Below are positions 1 to 7,923 of a stretch of 34,605 nt of DNA, piece by piece; position 1 is the stretch's first letter, and every line of letters starts with the position of its first letter. A model generated the notes under the pieces. That model was not told where the DNA came from. It saw nothing but the letters and a program-made list of their open reading frames with translations, and did not search any database. The stretch comes from Clostridiales bacterium (GTDB lineage: Bacteria; Bacillota; Clostridia; Lachnospirales; Lachnospiraceae): positions 1-34,605 of the forward strand of contig JAAZDA010000177.1 in assembly GCA_012512995.1 (NCBI GenBank), given 5' to 3'. A program made the position numbers and the translations under genes.

Positions 1-1
1 A

Positions 2-166
2 ATGATTCCAGTGAAATTTATCAGAAGAAAAAACATTAACAACAAAATCCAAGAGAATAAGCAAAGTATAGAAAAAACCCTTTACTCTTATGCCTTCCTG
101 ACGACAGAAGAACTGTTTGCACACCTCTCCACCACGCAGGCCGCAATTAAAGACTCGCGGAATTAA
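2..166 (+). CDS. Possible 3' end of an upstream gene, unknown product
   Basis: An open frame runs from the window edge to a TAA at 164-166 and encodes about 54 residues. The visible part is basic and then helical, ending L-S-T-T-Q-A-A-I-K-D-S-R-N. An ATG lies at base 2, but no ribosome binding site can be seen because the window begins there, so this is either a short gene or, more likely, the tail of a longer one. I recognise no family. Two terminator hairpins about 100 bases downstream fit with a transcription unit ending here. Confidence 0.25.
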   Translation: MIPVKFIRRKNINNKIQENKQSIEKTLYSYAFLTTEELFAHLSTTQAAIKDSRN

Positions 167-262
167 GCAAAAAAGCCAGTAATATCAAGGGTTTTCGGCA
201 TCGAAAACTGATGAAAATACGGCTTCAAAAATCAGGTTTTTTTGCCTGAAATAAGTCCTATA

Positions 263-307
263 AACGGGTATCTGTTCATTTGTTGATCAGATACCCGTTA
301 TTTTTTT
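263..307 (+). terminator. Intrinsic terminator (12-bp stem plus T-run)
   Basis: AACGGGTATCTG (263-274) pairs perfectly with CAGATACCCGTT (288-299) across a 13-nt loop and is followed by a run of Ts to 307. This is a textbook rho-independent terminator and probably ends the upstream unit. A smaller perfect hairpin (GTTTTCG-GCAT-CGAAAAC, 191-208) lies upstream in otherwise featureless sequence. The 10-nt arm CAGATACCCG recurs in a hairpin inside the relaxase gene at 16908. Confidence 0.8.
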
Positions 308-320
308 GCTTATTTTTATC

Positions 321-352
321 GCACCTCATCATTTTGATGTGGTGCTTTTTTT
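321..352 (+). terminator. Second, tandem terminator-like hairpin
   Basis: GCACCTCATCA (321-331) pairs with TGATGTGGTGC (335-345) with one mismatch and a short T-rich loop, followed by seven Ts. It sits directly behind the first terminator, so read-through into the downstream genes would be strongly limited. A strong ribosome binding site (GGAGGAG, 360-366) comes right after it, an arrangement seen at several other places in this element. Confidence 0.6.
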
Positions 353-369
353 ATTCGCTGGAGGAGCTT

Positions 370-567
370 ATGAAAAAATTTTTTCAACTTTTTTTATTTT
401 TGCCGCGGTTTTTGGCTATTCTCGCTGCCTACCTATTGAGGGGCAAAAAAACTCTCACCTGTACTTTGACAACTGAATACACATTCATCAGGTACGTTCC
501 TGTGCGGGGGCGAGAGCTCCAGCCGAATGAAGGTGCGCCAAGACCCTCCTGCCCATCCGGGTTATAA
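370..567 (+). CDS. Possible small membrane or leader peptide (65 aa)
   Basis: An ATG at 370 follows GGAGGAG (360-366) at good spacing. The first 24 residues (M-K-K-F-F-Q-L-F-L-F-L then more hydrophobics) could form a signal or membrane segment. The rest is proline- and arginine-rich and lies at the edge of a hairpin-rich non-coding region, so it does not look like a folded protein. It may be a leader peptide or a chance ORF behind a real ribosome binding site. A longer reading from 280 would start inside the terminator and is not favoured. Confidence 0.25.
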   Translation: MKKFFQLFLFLPRFLAILAAYLLRGKKTLTCTLTTEYTFIRYVPVRGRELQPNEGAPRPSCPSGL

Positions 568-815
568 CGGAAAGCAAGGTGGCGAGCGTTTCCGAACCAT
601 TCTGAAATATCCGACAGCTACGGATATGGCAATGAAACGCTACAGGGCTAACGATACTTCTCTACGGAGCTGGCGGAGAACCCGGCAGGGGTGAGATTCC
701 CATGGACCCGATTCGCTATCGGGCATCTGATGATTTCCTTTTTTGCACTTGGGGTTCGAGGAAAAATTAAGTGCAACCACTAAAGCCCCAAAGATTATCT
801 TTGAGGTTTTAGTGG
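568..815 (+). other. Hairpin-rich non-coding region upstream of parA
   Basis: No convincing gene lies between 568 and 854. The stretch holds five stem-loops in series: CGGAAAGC (568-575) with GCGTTTCCG (586-594, one bulge); ATATCCG (607-613) with CGGATAT (621-627); CCCGAT (707-712) with ATCGGG (718-723); TTGCACTT (743-750) with AAGTGCAA (769-776); and a 17-bp stem (777-793 with 799-815) with one G-U pair and one mismatch. Possible roles are a structured regulatory RNA or 5' leader of parA, a single-strand replication origin as known in other ICEs, or the partition site for ParB. I cannot choose between these from sequence alone. Confidence 0.5.
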
Positions 816-854
816 ATCAGAAATGATTCAAATAAAAAGAAAGGAGGATACCAC

Positions 855-1679
855 ATGGAAAACTGTAAAGTGATCGCCATCACGAACCAGAAAGGCGGAG
901 TCGGTAAAACGACAACCGCAGTCAATCTCGGTGTGGGACTTGCCGACTCAGGCAAAAAGGTTTTGCTTGTTGACGCTGACCCGCAAGGCAGCTTAACGGT
1001 AAGCCTCGGAGTGAAGAACCCAGATGAACTGGATGTGTCGCTTTCTTCCCTAATGCAGTCGGTCATTGATGATGAACAGCCGCCCAGTGATGCCATTATT
1101 ACGCATCCGGAAGGTGTTGACTTGCTTCCTTCTAACATTGAGTTGTCTGGTATGGAAACCGGCTTGTTCAATGTTATGAGTCGCGAGTATGTTCTGAAAA
1201 ACGCTATCGACGGCATGAAGAAGAATTACGATTATATTTTGATCGACTGCATGCCTTCCCTGGGAATGATGACAATCAACGCACTGGTTGCCGCAGACAG
1301 TGCAATCATTCCATCCCAGCCGAGTTTCCTGTCAACGAAAGGCTTAAATTTGCTGTTGCATTCGATTAACAAAATCAAACGCAGCATAAATCCGAACCTG
1401 AAAATCGATGGGATACTCTTTACTATGGTAGATAACCGCACAAATAACGCTAAGGACATTATCGGAGCTATGCGTGATACAGTGGGCCAGAATATTAGGG
1501 TATTTGATACTGAAATCCCTCACTCGGTTCGCGCAGCTGAATGCAGCGTTACCGGAGAAAGTATCTTCACACACGACAAGGGCGGGAAGGTCGCTGCGGC
1601 ATATGAAGCTTTGACGAAGGAGGTGGAGAGTATTGAGAGAACGTCCCAAAATCGATCTCGGTCTGACTGGGTACGATGA
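855..1679 (+). CDS. parA: ParA/Soj-family partition ATPase
   Basis: This 274-residue protein is a P-loop ATPase of the ParA/MinD family, which drives segregation or stable maintenance of plasmids and excised ICEs together with ParB. The deviant Walker A box K-G-G-V-G-K-T-T is at residues 13-20, and the L-L-V-D-A-D-P-Q-G motif is near residues 38-46. Its length is normal for the Soj type without an N-terminal DNA-binding extension. The start is fixed by AAAGGAGG about nine bases upstream of the ATG. The end overlaps parB by 47 bases, which implies translational coupling. The hairpin-rich region just upstream may carry its control. Confidence 0.95.
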   Translation: MENCKVIAITNQKGGVGKTTTAVNLGVGLADSGKKVLLVDADPQGSLTVSLGVKNPDELDVSLSSLMQSVIDDEQPPSDAIITHPEGVDLLPSNIELSGMETGLFNVMSREYVLKNAIDGMKKNYDYILIDCMPSLGMMTINALVAADSAIIPSQPSFLSTKGLNLLLHSINKIKRSINPNLKIDGILFTMVDNRTNNAKDIIGAMRDTVGQNIRVFDTEIPHSVRAAECSVTGESIFTHDKGGKVAAAYEALTKEVESIERTSQNRSRSDWVR

Positions 1680-2568
1680 GATGTTTATGAATGACCAGGA
1701 ACGTGCTGAGAACCGACTCCCGAAGATCTACGATATTCCGATTGATGAAATCGATGACTTTCCGGACCATCCGTTCAAGGTTCGTCTAGACGAGGACATG
1801 GATCAGCTGGTTGAAAGCGTAAAGAGTCGTGGCGTCATTACTCCTGTCACCCTTCGTCAGAAAGAAGACGGCAGATACGAAATCGTATCCGGTCACAGAC
1901 GCAGAAAGGCCTGCGAGCTTGCCGGACTTGAAACGGTACCGGCTGAAATCAAAAACCTGACCAGAGATGAGGCCATTATTTTGATGGTTGAATCCAACCT
2001 GCAGCGTTCCGTGATTCTTCCAAGCGAGAAAGCCTTTTCTTACAAGATGAGGCTGGAGGCTATGACAAGGCAAGGACAACGTACAGACTTAACTTCGACA
2101 CCAGTGGAGTCGAAGTCTCGTGCAAATGAGGAACTAGGCAATCAGGTCGGAGAAAGCCGTGAACAAATCCGTCGTTACATCCGTCTTACTGAGCTTATTC
2201 CTGAACTTCTTGAGATGGTGGATGAAGGCAGGATTGCAATGCGGCCTGCCGTTGAGCTTTCTTATCTCAATGACATCGAACAGCAGGATCTGCTTCCAGC
2301 TATGGAGATTGCAGACGCCACGCCTTCTCACGTACAGGCCATCAAGATGCGACGGTTCTCAGAAGAAGGCAAACTCACACCAGAAGTCATTGAATCCATC
2401 ATGTGCGAAGAGAAACCCAATCAGAAGGAAAAGGTCAGCATTCGATATGAGGATGCCAAACGATACATTCCTTCAAATGTTCCGTATAAGGAGACTGGGG
2501 CATATATTCTGAAAGCGCTGGAATATTACCACCGTCACCTGGAACGAATGAGAGATGACGCAAGGTAA
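1633..2568 (+). CDS. parB: ParB/Spo0J-family partition protein (TTG start)
   Basis: This 311-residue protein is the DNA-binding partner of ParA. The ParB/Srx nuclease-like fold spans about residues 30-120, with V-I-T-P-V-T-L-R-Q, the box G-H-R-R-R-K-A and E-S-N-L-Q-R. A helix-turn-helix follows (N-Q-V-G-E-S-R-E-Q-I-R-R-Y). I favour the TTG at 1633 because AAGGAGG (1617-1623) sits nine bases upstream and the resulting N-terminus, R-E-R-P-K-I-D-L-G-L, looks like that of related ParBs. The next in-frame ATG is at 1681. It overlaps the parA end in another frame. I saw no obvious parS palindrome nearby. Confidence 0.92.
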   Translation: MRERPKIDLGLTGYDEMFMNDQERAENRLPKIYDIPIDEIDDFPDHPFKVRLDEDMDQLVESVKSRGVITPVTLRQKEDGRYEIVSGHRRRKACELAGLETVPAEIKNLTRDEAIILMVESNLQRSVILPSEKAFSYKMRLEAMTRQGQRTDLTSTPVESKSRANEELGNQVGESREQIRRYIRLTELIPELLEMVDEGRIAMRPAVELSYLNDIEQQDLLPAMEIADATPSHVQAIKMRRFSEEGKLTPEVIESIMCEEKPNQKEKVSIRYEDAKRYIPSNVPYKETGAYILKALEYYHRHLERMRDDAR

Positions 2569-2693
2569 AGTAACCCCTACGCCAAGGGAGTAGTGTACCC
2601 TTTTGAAGAAAGGAGACTCGTTCCCCCTCTCACACTCTCCCCTTATTATCAACAAGCATCCTGACTACCTGAAAAGAAAGAAGATTCGCAGAC

Positions 2694-2721
2694 TTGCTTA
2701 TCAGAAAGCTATCCGTACAAT
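2694..2721 (+). promoter_or_regulatory. Possible promoter for the lipoprotein gene
   Basis: TTGCTT (2694-2699) and TACAAT (2716-2721) are separated by 16 bases, a fair match to a housekeeping promoter. Transcription would begin just before the GGAGGTGG ribosome binding site of the gene at 2744. The 175-base gap after parB otherwise shows nothing clear. Confidence 0.3.
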
Positions 2722-2743
2722 ATGACACTACGGAGGTGGCACT

Positions 2744-3487
2744 ATGAAAAGAACACTGATACTGCTGCTGGCCCTGTTGATGATCACGCTTACGGCCTGC
2801 AGCAATGCGTCTGAAACTTCTTTTTCAGGCAGCGAACCGGAATCAGAAATTGAAGAAGCGTCTTCGTCTGAAACCGAGACAGCCAAAACTGAAGATTCCT
2901 TTTCTCAGGAAGTAAGCGCTGAAACAAATACTGATTCAACAGATCCAATCGATGAAGTAACAAAGAAATCTTCGGAATCTATTACAACAGGAATCACAGA
3001 GGTTGAACCGAAGCAGGATGAGGCACCTTCTTCTCAGGCAGTGAACAATCTGCCACACGATAAAGATAAAGAAAAGGGGTCCAGCACTCCTGAGCCTGAA
3101 GTCCTCCAGCCCAAAACGGAAACAACACCCCCAGAAGAGCCAAAGCCTGTTGAGAGGCCCGAACCAGCCTCAGAGTCGCAAGAAACATCGGTCCAGGAAT
3201 CGGAACCGCAGCCGGAATCTGAACCTGAGCCGGTCCAATCTTTCGATATCGAATACTGGATCAGCTATGCTAAATCTGTAGCTACCGGTAAAGGCTTGGT
3301 TCTGGAAAGTTCTGCAGTTGACTGCTGGGACAATCCGATAACGGCCAATCCGGATTGCATTTACCTTGAACGCGATATTTCAGGATATCTCTCTCGGTAT
3401 GCTGCTGATGAGGATATCACGGACGTCTGGATCTGGTATGAATGTATCGGAGAAAACAAGTATCTGATATACATCGGATACGCTTAA
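2744..3487 (+). CDS. Acidic, low-complexity cell-surface lipoprotein
   Basis: This 247-residue protein begins with a lipoprotein signal peptide: M-K-R-T, a leucine-rich core and the lipobox L-T-A-C with the lipidated cysteine at residue 19. Residues 20-165 are a disordered Ser/Glu/Thr/Pro linker with many S-E and P-E-P units. The last 80 residues (from F-D-I-E-Y-W) look folded, with several aromatic residues and two cysteines. It is likely tethered to the outer membrane face with the C-terminal domain held out into the wall. A role in mating contact or surface exclusion is possible but is inference. GGAGGTGG fixes the start. Confidence 0.8.
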   Translation: MKRTLILLLALLMITLTACSNASETSFSGSEPESEIEEASSSETETAKTEDSFSQEVSAETNTDSTDPIDEVTKKSSESITTGITEVEPKQDEAPSSQAVNNLPHDKDKEKGSSTPEPEVLQPKTETTPPEEPKPVERPEPASESQETSVQESEPQPESEPEPVQSFDIEYWISYAKSVATGKGLVLESSAVDCWDNPITANPDCIYLERDISGYLSRYAADEDITDVWIWYECIGENKYLIYIGYA

Positions 3488-3502
3488 AACAAAACAGAAA
3501 AT

Positions 3503-3545
3503 GGCATGAAAGGGCATCGTAGAAATACGGTGCTTTTTTCATGCC
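3503..3545 (+). terminator. Nested hairpin/terminator just before the adhesin gene
   Basis: The inner stem GCATCGTA (3514-3521) pairs perfectly with TACGGTGC (3526-3533, one G-U) over a GAAA tetraloop and is followed by six Ts, giving an intrinsic terminator. An outer helix GGCATGAAA (3503-3511) can pair with TTTCATGCC (3537-3545), absorbing the T-run. The adhesin ribosome binding site begins about five bases later, leaving no room for a promoter, so the adhesin must be read by passage through this structure. Confidence 0.7.
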
Positions 3546-3562
3546 CTGAAGGAGGAAACTGA

Positions 3563-6500
3563 ATGAAAAATATCTTGAAGAAAGGCATTTCGGGCCTGAT
3601 GGCGGTCCTGGTGTGCCTTACCACTTTTATCGGCATCGGAGCCACTCCGGCCTTCGCTGCCAGTGAAACGGCGGAATCCTACATGGTCTCGTATCCTCGT
3701 GACGGGGATGCTGTTCAGGTTTATGATCAGGACACTTGGGGACATTCCGCCAAGACTTATATGAACGGTTGGTATACGGGTACCTCAAATATGACCACCA
3801 TTCACTGTATGGATTCTTACGATGGCAAGGTCTGCTACTGCATTGAGCCCGGTATTGAAAGAAATGTTGGAGATACCTATACAAAGTTTGATGAGAACTT
3901 CTGGGACAACTATCCCGGCAGCCTGAACAATACTATTGAGCCGTATACGATCAAGCTTCTGCTTGGCCGAATCATGCAGTACGGATACCAGGGCAATATT
4001 TCAACTTCCTGGAAATCTCAGAATTCCGCTGATGCAGACAAGATGTCTCACGCAATCGCCACACAGCTCCTCGTATGGGAAACTGTAGTAGGTGAACGCG
4101 ACGCAGATTTCAATCATGTAAGTACCGGCGGTTGTGACACGGTTAAATCTGTTATCAGTAAGAATCATCCGCTTTACAGCAAGATCAACGCTTACTACGA
4201 CAGTATCGTTTCCAGCGTTAAGAACCATACCACTCTGCCCAGCTTTATGGCAGGCAGCAAGGGAAAAGCGCAGACTGTTGAACTCGAATGGGATGGCAGT
4301 AAGTATATTGCGACTCTCACCGATAGCAACAATGCGCTCTCTAAATTCACCTTTACCGCTAGCGTAACCGGCGTGAAGTGTACCGTAAGCGGTAATAAGC
4401 TTATTGTGACTTCTGATACGGCACCAGCTGATGATGTTACGATCACTGCTACCAAAGAGCAAATGAGATCCGGCATTATCGTTTGGTCCGATGGAGCTCA
4501 TCGCTCCAGCGGCGTTCAGGATACCGTCACCTATTCCGCATCTGTCAGCGACCCTGTGAAGGCCTATATCAACCTGAAGGTCAGCTACGGTTCTGCCAAG
4601 ATCATCAAGACATCTGAAGACGGTAAGGTAGACGGTATCAGCTTTACTATTACCGGCGAAGGGATCAATGAATCCGTTAAGACTAACATCAAGGGCGAAA
4701 TCACCGTGGACAACCTGAAGCCCGGTACCTATACCGTGACTGAACAGGGCTACGACAAGTATGAGCCTCAGGAAACCCGCCGCGTTACTGTGCTTGCCGG
4801 TCAGACTGCGACCGTCTCCTTCAACAACGTACTCCGTCGCGGGGATCTCGTTGTGACCAAGACCTCTGAAGATGGCCTTGTGGAAGGTGTGAAGTTCCAT
4901 CTTTTCGGTACCAGTCTCAGCGGCATTGAAGTCAACGAATTTGCTGTTACCGGAAAGGACGGCAAGGCCCATTTCGATGATGTTCTTATCGGAACCGGCT
5001 ATACCATCGAAGAGATCGACACCGCTGTCCGCTATGTGGTTCCTGCAAATCAGACCGCAGCCGTTGAATGGAACTCCGTTACCAACAAGAGCTTCAGCAA
5101 CGTACTCAAGAAGTTCAATGTGATTGTTACCAAGTCTGATATTGAAAATGGTAATTCTCAGGGCGACGCTTCTCTTGCGGGTGCGAAGTACGGTATCTAC
5201 AAGGGCGAACAGCTCGTTGACACCTACGTTACCGATCAGAACGGCCAGTTCACCACCACCTACTATGTCTGCGGAAATGACTGGAGCATCCGAGAGATCG
5301 AACCTTCCGAAGGATATCTCCTGGACACCAATTCCTATCATGTCGGCGCAGAGGCTGAAAACTACACAGTGGAACTCAATTCCGCCCCTGCCGTTGATGT
5401 CTTTGAGCAGGTCATCAAGGGAAATATGACCATCATCAAGCACACCGATGACGGCGAGACTCAGATCGAAACGCCTGAAGGAGGGGCTGAATTCTCAGTT
5501 TATCTCAAGTCCTCAGGCAGCTATGACGCAGCCAAGGATACTGAGAAGGATTATCTGGTCTGCGATGAAAACGGATTTGCCCAGAGCAAGGACATGCCCT
5601 ACGGCATTTACACTGTGCATCAGGTAAAAGGCTGGGAAGGCCGTGAACTGATGAAAGACTTCGATGTCTTCATTGCAAAGAACGGCGCGACTTACCGATA
5701 TCTGATCAACAACGCCAACTTTGAATCCTTCATCAAGGTCATCAAGGTTGACGCGGAAACCGGAAACACCATCCCCTACGCGGGTGCTGCTTTCCAGACC
5801 TACACTCCTGAAGGCGAGCTCGTGAGCATGACCTTCACTTATCCTGAAATCACTACCATCGATACCTTCTACACCGATGCTGCCGGTATGCTGATCACTC
5901 CGGAACGCCTGGAATACGGCAAGGGCTATTCGCTGATTGAAGTCACTGCGCCTTACGGATACGTGCTGAACTCTGATCCTGTGAAGTTTGACGTTACCCA
6001 GGATGATTCCACCGAGGAAGGCGGCATCACCGTTGTTGAGGTCAATAAGGAAAACATGGCGCAGAAGGGCGTCATTAAGATCTCCAAGTTCGGTGAAGAG
6101 TTCGCAAGCGTCACCGAGAACGGCGGGATCTACCAGCCTGTTTACGAGGTAAATGGCCTTGCGGGTGCAACCTACGAGATTACCGCAGCTGAGGATATCT
6201 ATACGCTGGACGGTACTCTCCGCTACAGCGCAGGCGAAGTTGTGGATACCGTAACTACCAATGAAGATGGCATTGCCGAAAGCAAGGCGCTCTATCTTGG
6301 TAAGTACGAGATCTGCGAGACTGAAGCTCCTTACGGCATGGTTATCAATAATGAGATCCATTCCGCAGAGCTTGTTTATGCAGGACAGGAAATCGAGATC
6401 ACCGAAACCTCCGCAAGCTTTACCAATGACCGTCAGAAGGCAGAAGTATCTCTTTCCAAGGTCATGGCACAGGATACGAAGTTCGGCATCGGCTCCGGTA

Positions 6501-7783
6501 ATGAGCTTTCCGCTGTTACCTTTGGCCTGTATGCTGCTGAGGATCTGACCGCAGCTGACGAAACCATGATTCCTGAAGGCGGCCTCATTGAGATCCTGTC
6601 CGTAAGCGAAAACGGCAAGGATTCCGTAAAGTCGGATCTTCCTTTCGGCAGCTATTACGTGCAGGAAATCAGCACGGACTGCCACTATATTCTCTCTGAT
6701 GAGAAATATGAGATCACCTTCGATTATGCCGGTCAGGACGTAAACATCGTCGATCTGAAGGCAAACGAAGGCAAGAGCATCGTGAACGAATTGATCTATG
6801 GTGAAGTCCATGGCATGAAAAAGGATGACAATGGCAACGGTCTCGGCGGTGCGACCATCGGTCTTTTTACCACGGAAGGCAAGGAACCGATCATGACTAC
6901 CGTTTCTGCTGAAGACGGAAGCTTCTCCTTCGAGGATGTTCCTTACGGAGAATATGTTGTCCGTGAGATCAGCGCACCTGAGAAATACGTTATGGATGAT
7001 AAGCCTTATGACGTGAAGATCGACGCAGACGGTGCTGTCGTTGAAATCGAAATCATCAACAAGCTCATTCACGGCAATGTTCAGCTGACCAAGGTGGACG
7101 CCAACTATCCGGATCATCATCTGTCCGGCGCTGAGTTCGAGATCTACCAGAATGGCGAGCTTATCGGCAAGATGGAAGAACTCTCTGACGGCGTTTATGA
7201 GATGGATGATCTGCCTTATGGTGATTACACCCTGAAGGAAACCAAGGCTCCGGAAGGCTTCTACCTGGATGATAACACCTATGCCTTCTCCATCAAGGAA
7301 GACGGCAAGACTTTAATCGTTGAAAATGAAGCTGGTAAGGGGTTCATCAACAACGCTCAGGTTGGCGATATCCGTATCGAAAAGACATCTGAAGATGGCG
7401 TTTTGAAAGGCTTCACTTTCCGCGTGGAAGGCACCGATATTACCGGCAATGCTTTCAGCAAGGACTATGTGACTGACGAAAACGGTCAGATCCATATCGA
7501 GGGTCTCCGCGTCGGTGATTATGTGATCTCCGAGGTGTCCAACAAGGCTAACGAGAATTACGTCCTGCCTGACAATGTAACCGTCACGGTTCATGAGGGA
7601 AAGACCGTTGTAGCTAAGTTCTATAACGAACTGAAACCGGTCATTTCTGACATTCCTAAGACCGGTGACAGCACGAACCTGACGCTGTGGGCTTCTCTTG
7701 CGGGTGCTTCTCTCCTGGGAGCCTGCGCCGCAGCGTTTGTGACTTTCCGAAAAAAGAAAGAAGGTGGCAAACATGAGCGCTAA
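3563..7783 (+). CDS. Large LPXTG-type adhesin with thioester domain and Cna_B/SpaA repeats
   Basis: This 1406-residue surface protein has a signal peptide (about 1-33, A-T-P-A-F-A-A). An N-terminal thioester (TED-like) domain follows, with C-Y-C-I-E-P-G (Cys91/Cys93) and A-T-Q-L-L-V-W (Gln168), the Cys-Gln pair expected to form a reactive thioester. From about residue 345 there are roughly ten Cna_B/SpaA prealbumin-like repeats, each ending in an E-x-x-A-P-x-x-Y-type strand. The C-terminus is I-P-K-T-G (1364-1368), a membrane helix (about 1374-1395) and a basic tail. Such proteins bind host or partner cells covalently or by stalk-like reach. The likely anchoring enzyme is the class B sortase at 24237. 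AAGGAGG-like sequence (GGAGGAAAC) sets the start. Confidence 0.92.
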   Translation: MKNILKKGISGLMAVLVCLTTFIGIGATPAFAASETAESYMVSYPRDGDAVQVYDQDTWGHSAKTYMNGWYTGTSNMTTIHCMDSYDGKVCYCIEPGIERNVGDTYTKFDENFWDNYPGSLNNTIEPYTIKLLLGRIMQYGYQGNISTSWKSQNSADADKMSHAIATQLLVWETVVGERDADFNHVSTGGCDTVKSVISKNHPLYSKINAYYDSIVSSVKNHTTLPSFMAGSKGKAQTVELEWDGSKYIATLTDSNNALSKFTFTASVTGVKCTVSGNKLIVTSDTAPADDVTITATKEQMRSGIIVWSDGAHRSSGVQDTVTYSASVSDPVKAYINLKVSYGSAKIIKTSEDGKVDGISFTITGEGINESVKTNIKGEITVDNLKPGTYTVTEQGYDKYEPQETRRVTVLAGQTATVSFNNVLRRGDLVVTKTSEDGLVEGVKFHLFGTSLSGIEVNEFAVTGKDGKAHFDDVLIGTGYTIEEIDTAVRYVVPANQTAAVEWNSVTNKSFSNVLKKFNVIVTKSDIENGNSQGDASLAGAKYGIYKGEQLVDTYVTDQNGQFTTTYYVCGNDWSIREIEPSEGYLLDTNSYHVGAEAENYTVELNSAPAVDVFEQVIKGNMTIIKHTDDGETQIETPEGGAEFSVYLKSSGSYDAAKDTEKDYLVCDENGFAQSKDMPYGIYTVHQVKGWEGRELMKDFDVFIAKNGATYRYLINNANFESFIKVIKVDAETGNTIPYAGAAFQTYTPEGELVSMTFTYPEITTIDTFYTDAAGMLITPERLEYGKGYSLIEVTAPYGYVLNSDPVKFDVTQDDSTEEGGITVVEVNKENMAQKGVIKISKFGEEFASVTENGGIYQPVYEVNGLAGATYEITAAEDIYTLDGTLRYSAGEVVDTVTTNEDGIAESKALYLGKYEICETEAPYGMVINNEIHSAELVYAGQEIEITETSASFTNDRQKAEVSLSKVMAQDTKFGIGSGNELSAVTFGLYAAEDLTAADETMIPEGGLIEILSVSENGKDSVKSDLPFGSYYVQEISTDCHYILSDEKYEITFDYAGQDVNIVDLKANEGKSIVNELIYGEVHGMKKDDNGNGLGGATIGLFTTEGKEPIMTTVSAEDGSFSFEDVPYGEYVVREISAPEKYVMDDKPYDVKIDADGAVVEIEIINKLIHGNVQLTKVDANYPDHHLSGAEFEIYQNGELIGKMEELSDGVYEMDDLPYGDYTLKETKAPEGFYLDDNTYAFSIKEDGKTLIVENEAGKGFINNAQVGDIRIEKTSEDGVLKGFTFRVEGTDITGNAFSKDYVTDENGQIHIEGLRVGDYVISEVSNKANENYVLPDNVTVTVHEGKTVVAKFYNELKPVISDIPKTGDSTNLTLWASLAGASLLGACAAAFVTFRKKKEGGKHER

Positions 7784-7859
7784 AGCGATCATCGGAATCT
7801 GCCTCGTGGTATTCATTGTCGCGGGGCTGATCTTCCTAAAGCTCAGAAACAGAAAATAA
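7773..7859 (+). CDS. 28-residue single-pass membrane microprotein
   Basis: ATG at 7773, overlapping the last 11 bases of the adhesin gene in another frame, opens a 28-residue ORF ending at TAA 7857-7859. GAAGGTGG lies seven bases upstream. The product is S-A-K, then an uninterrupted hydrophobic helix (I-I-G-I-C-L-V-V-F-I-V-A-G-L-I-F-L), then K-L-R-N-R-K, so it is a single-pass membrane peptide with a positive cytoplasmic end. Overlap and spacing suggest translational coupling to the adhesin. It could assist adhesin membrane retention or sorting; the function is unknown. Confidence 0.65.
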   Translation: MSAKAIIGICLVVFIVAGLIFLKLRNRK

Positions 7860-7871
7860 TGGACAAACTAA

Positions 7872-7899
7872 GGGCAGCATCTGAAATACGGTGCTGCCC
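7872..7899 (+). promoter_or_regulatory. Intercistronic hairpin related to the one before the adhesin
   Basis: GGGCAGCA (7872-7879) pairs perfectly with TGCTGCCC (7892-7899), extendable by two inner pairs. The 13 bases GAAATACGGTGCT (7883-7895) recur exactly at 3522-3534, and in both places the hairpin is followed by TGAAGGAGG and a start codon. It has only a short GGTTTT after it, so it is more likely an RNA stability or attenuation element than a full terminator. Confidence 0.55.
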
Positions 7900-7923
7900 G
7901 GTTTTATGAAGGAGGTAATGCTT

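Noticed and set aside
707..744. CCCGAT/ATCGGG hairpin followed by a T-run as a terminator
   Set aside because: The T-run starts 15 bases after the stem, too far for a standard intrinsic terminator, so it is listed only as part of the structured region.
500..745. Group II intron or known riboswitch in the region before parA
   Set aside because: GTGCG at 501 resembles an intron 5' end, but no domain V, reverse transcriptase or other intron parts are visible, and no riboswitch core that I know is present.
2603..2725. A 40-residue frame from TTG (ending R-K-K-I-R-R-L-A-Y-Q-K-A-I-R-T-I) between parB and the lipoprotein
   Set aside because: The ribosome binding site is poorly placed and the frame overlaps a possible promoter. 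The basic composition is suggestive but not enough to call a gene.
4001..7120. Two long minus-strand open frames (480 and 535 residues) opposite the adhesin
   Set aside because: The plus strand encodes a coherent repeat protein with signal peptide and IPKTG anchor; the antisense frames are shadows of its repeats.
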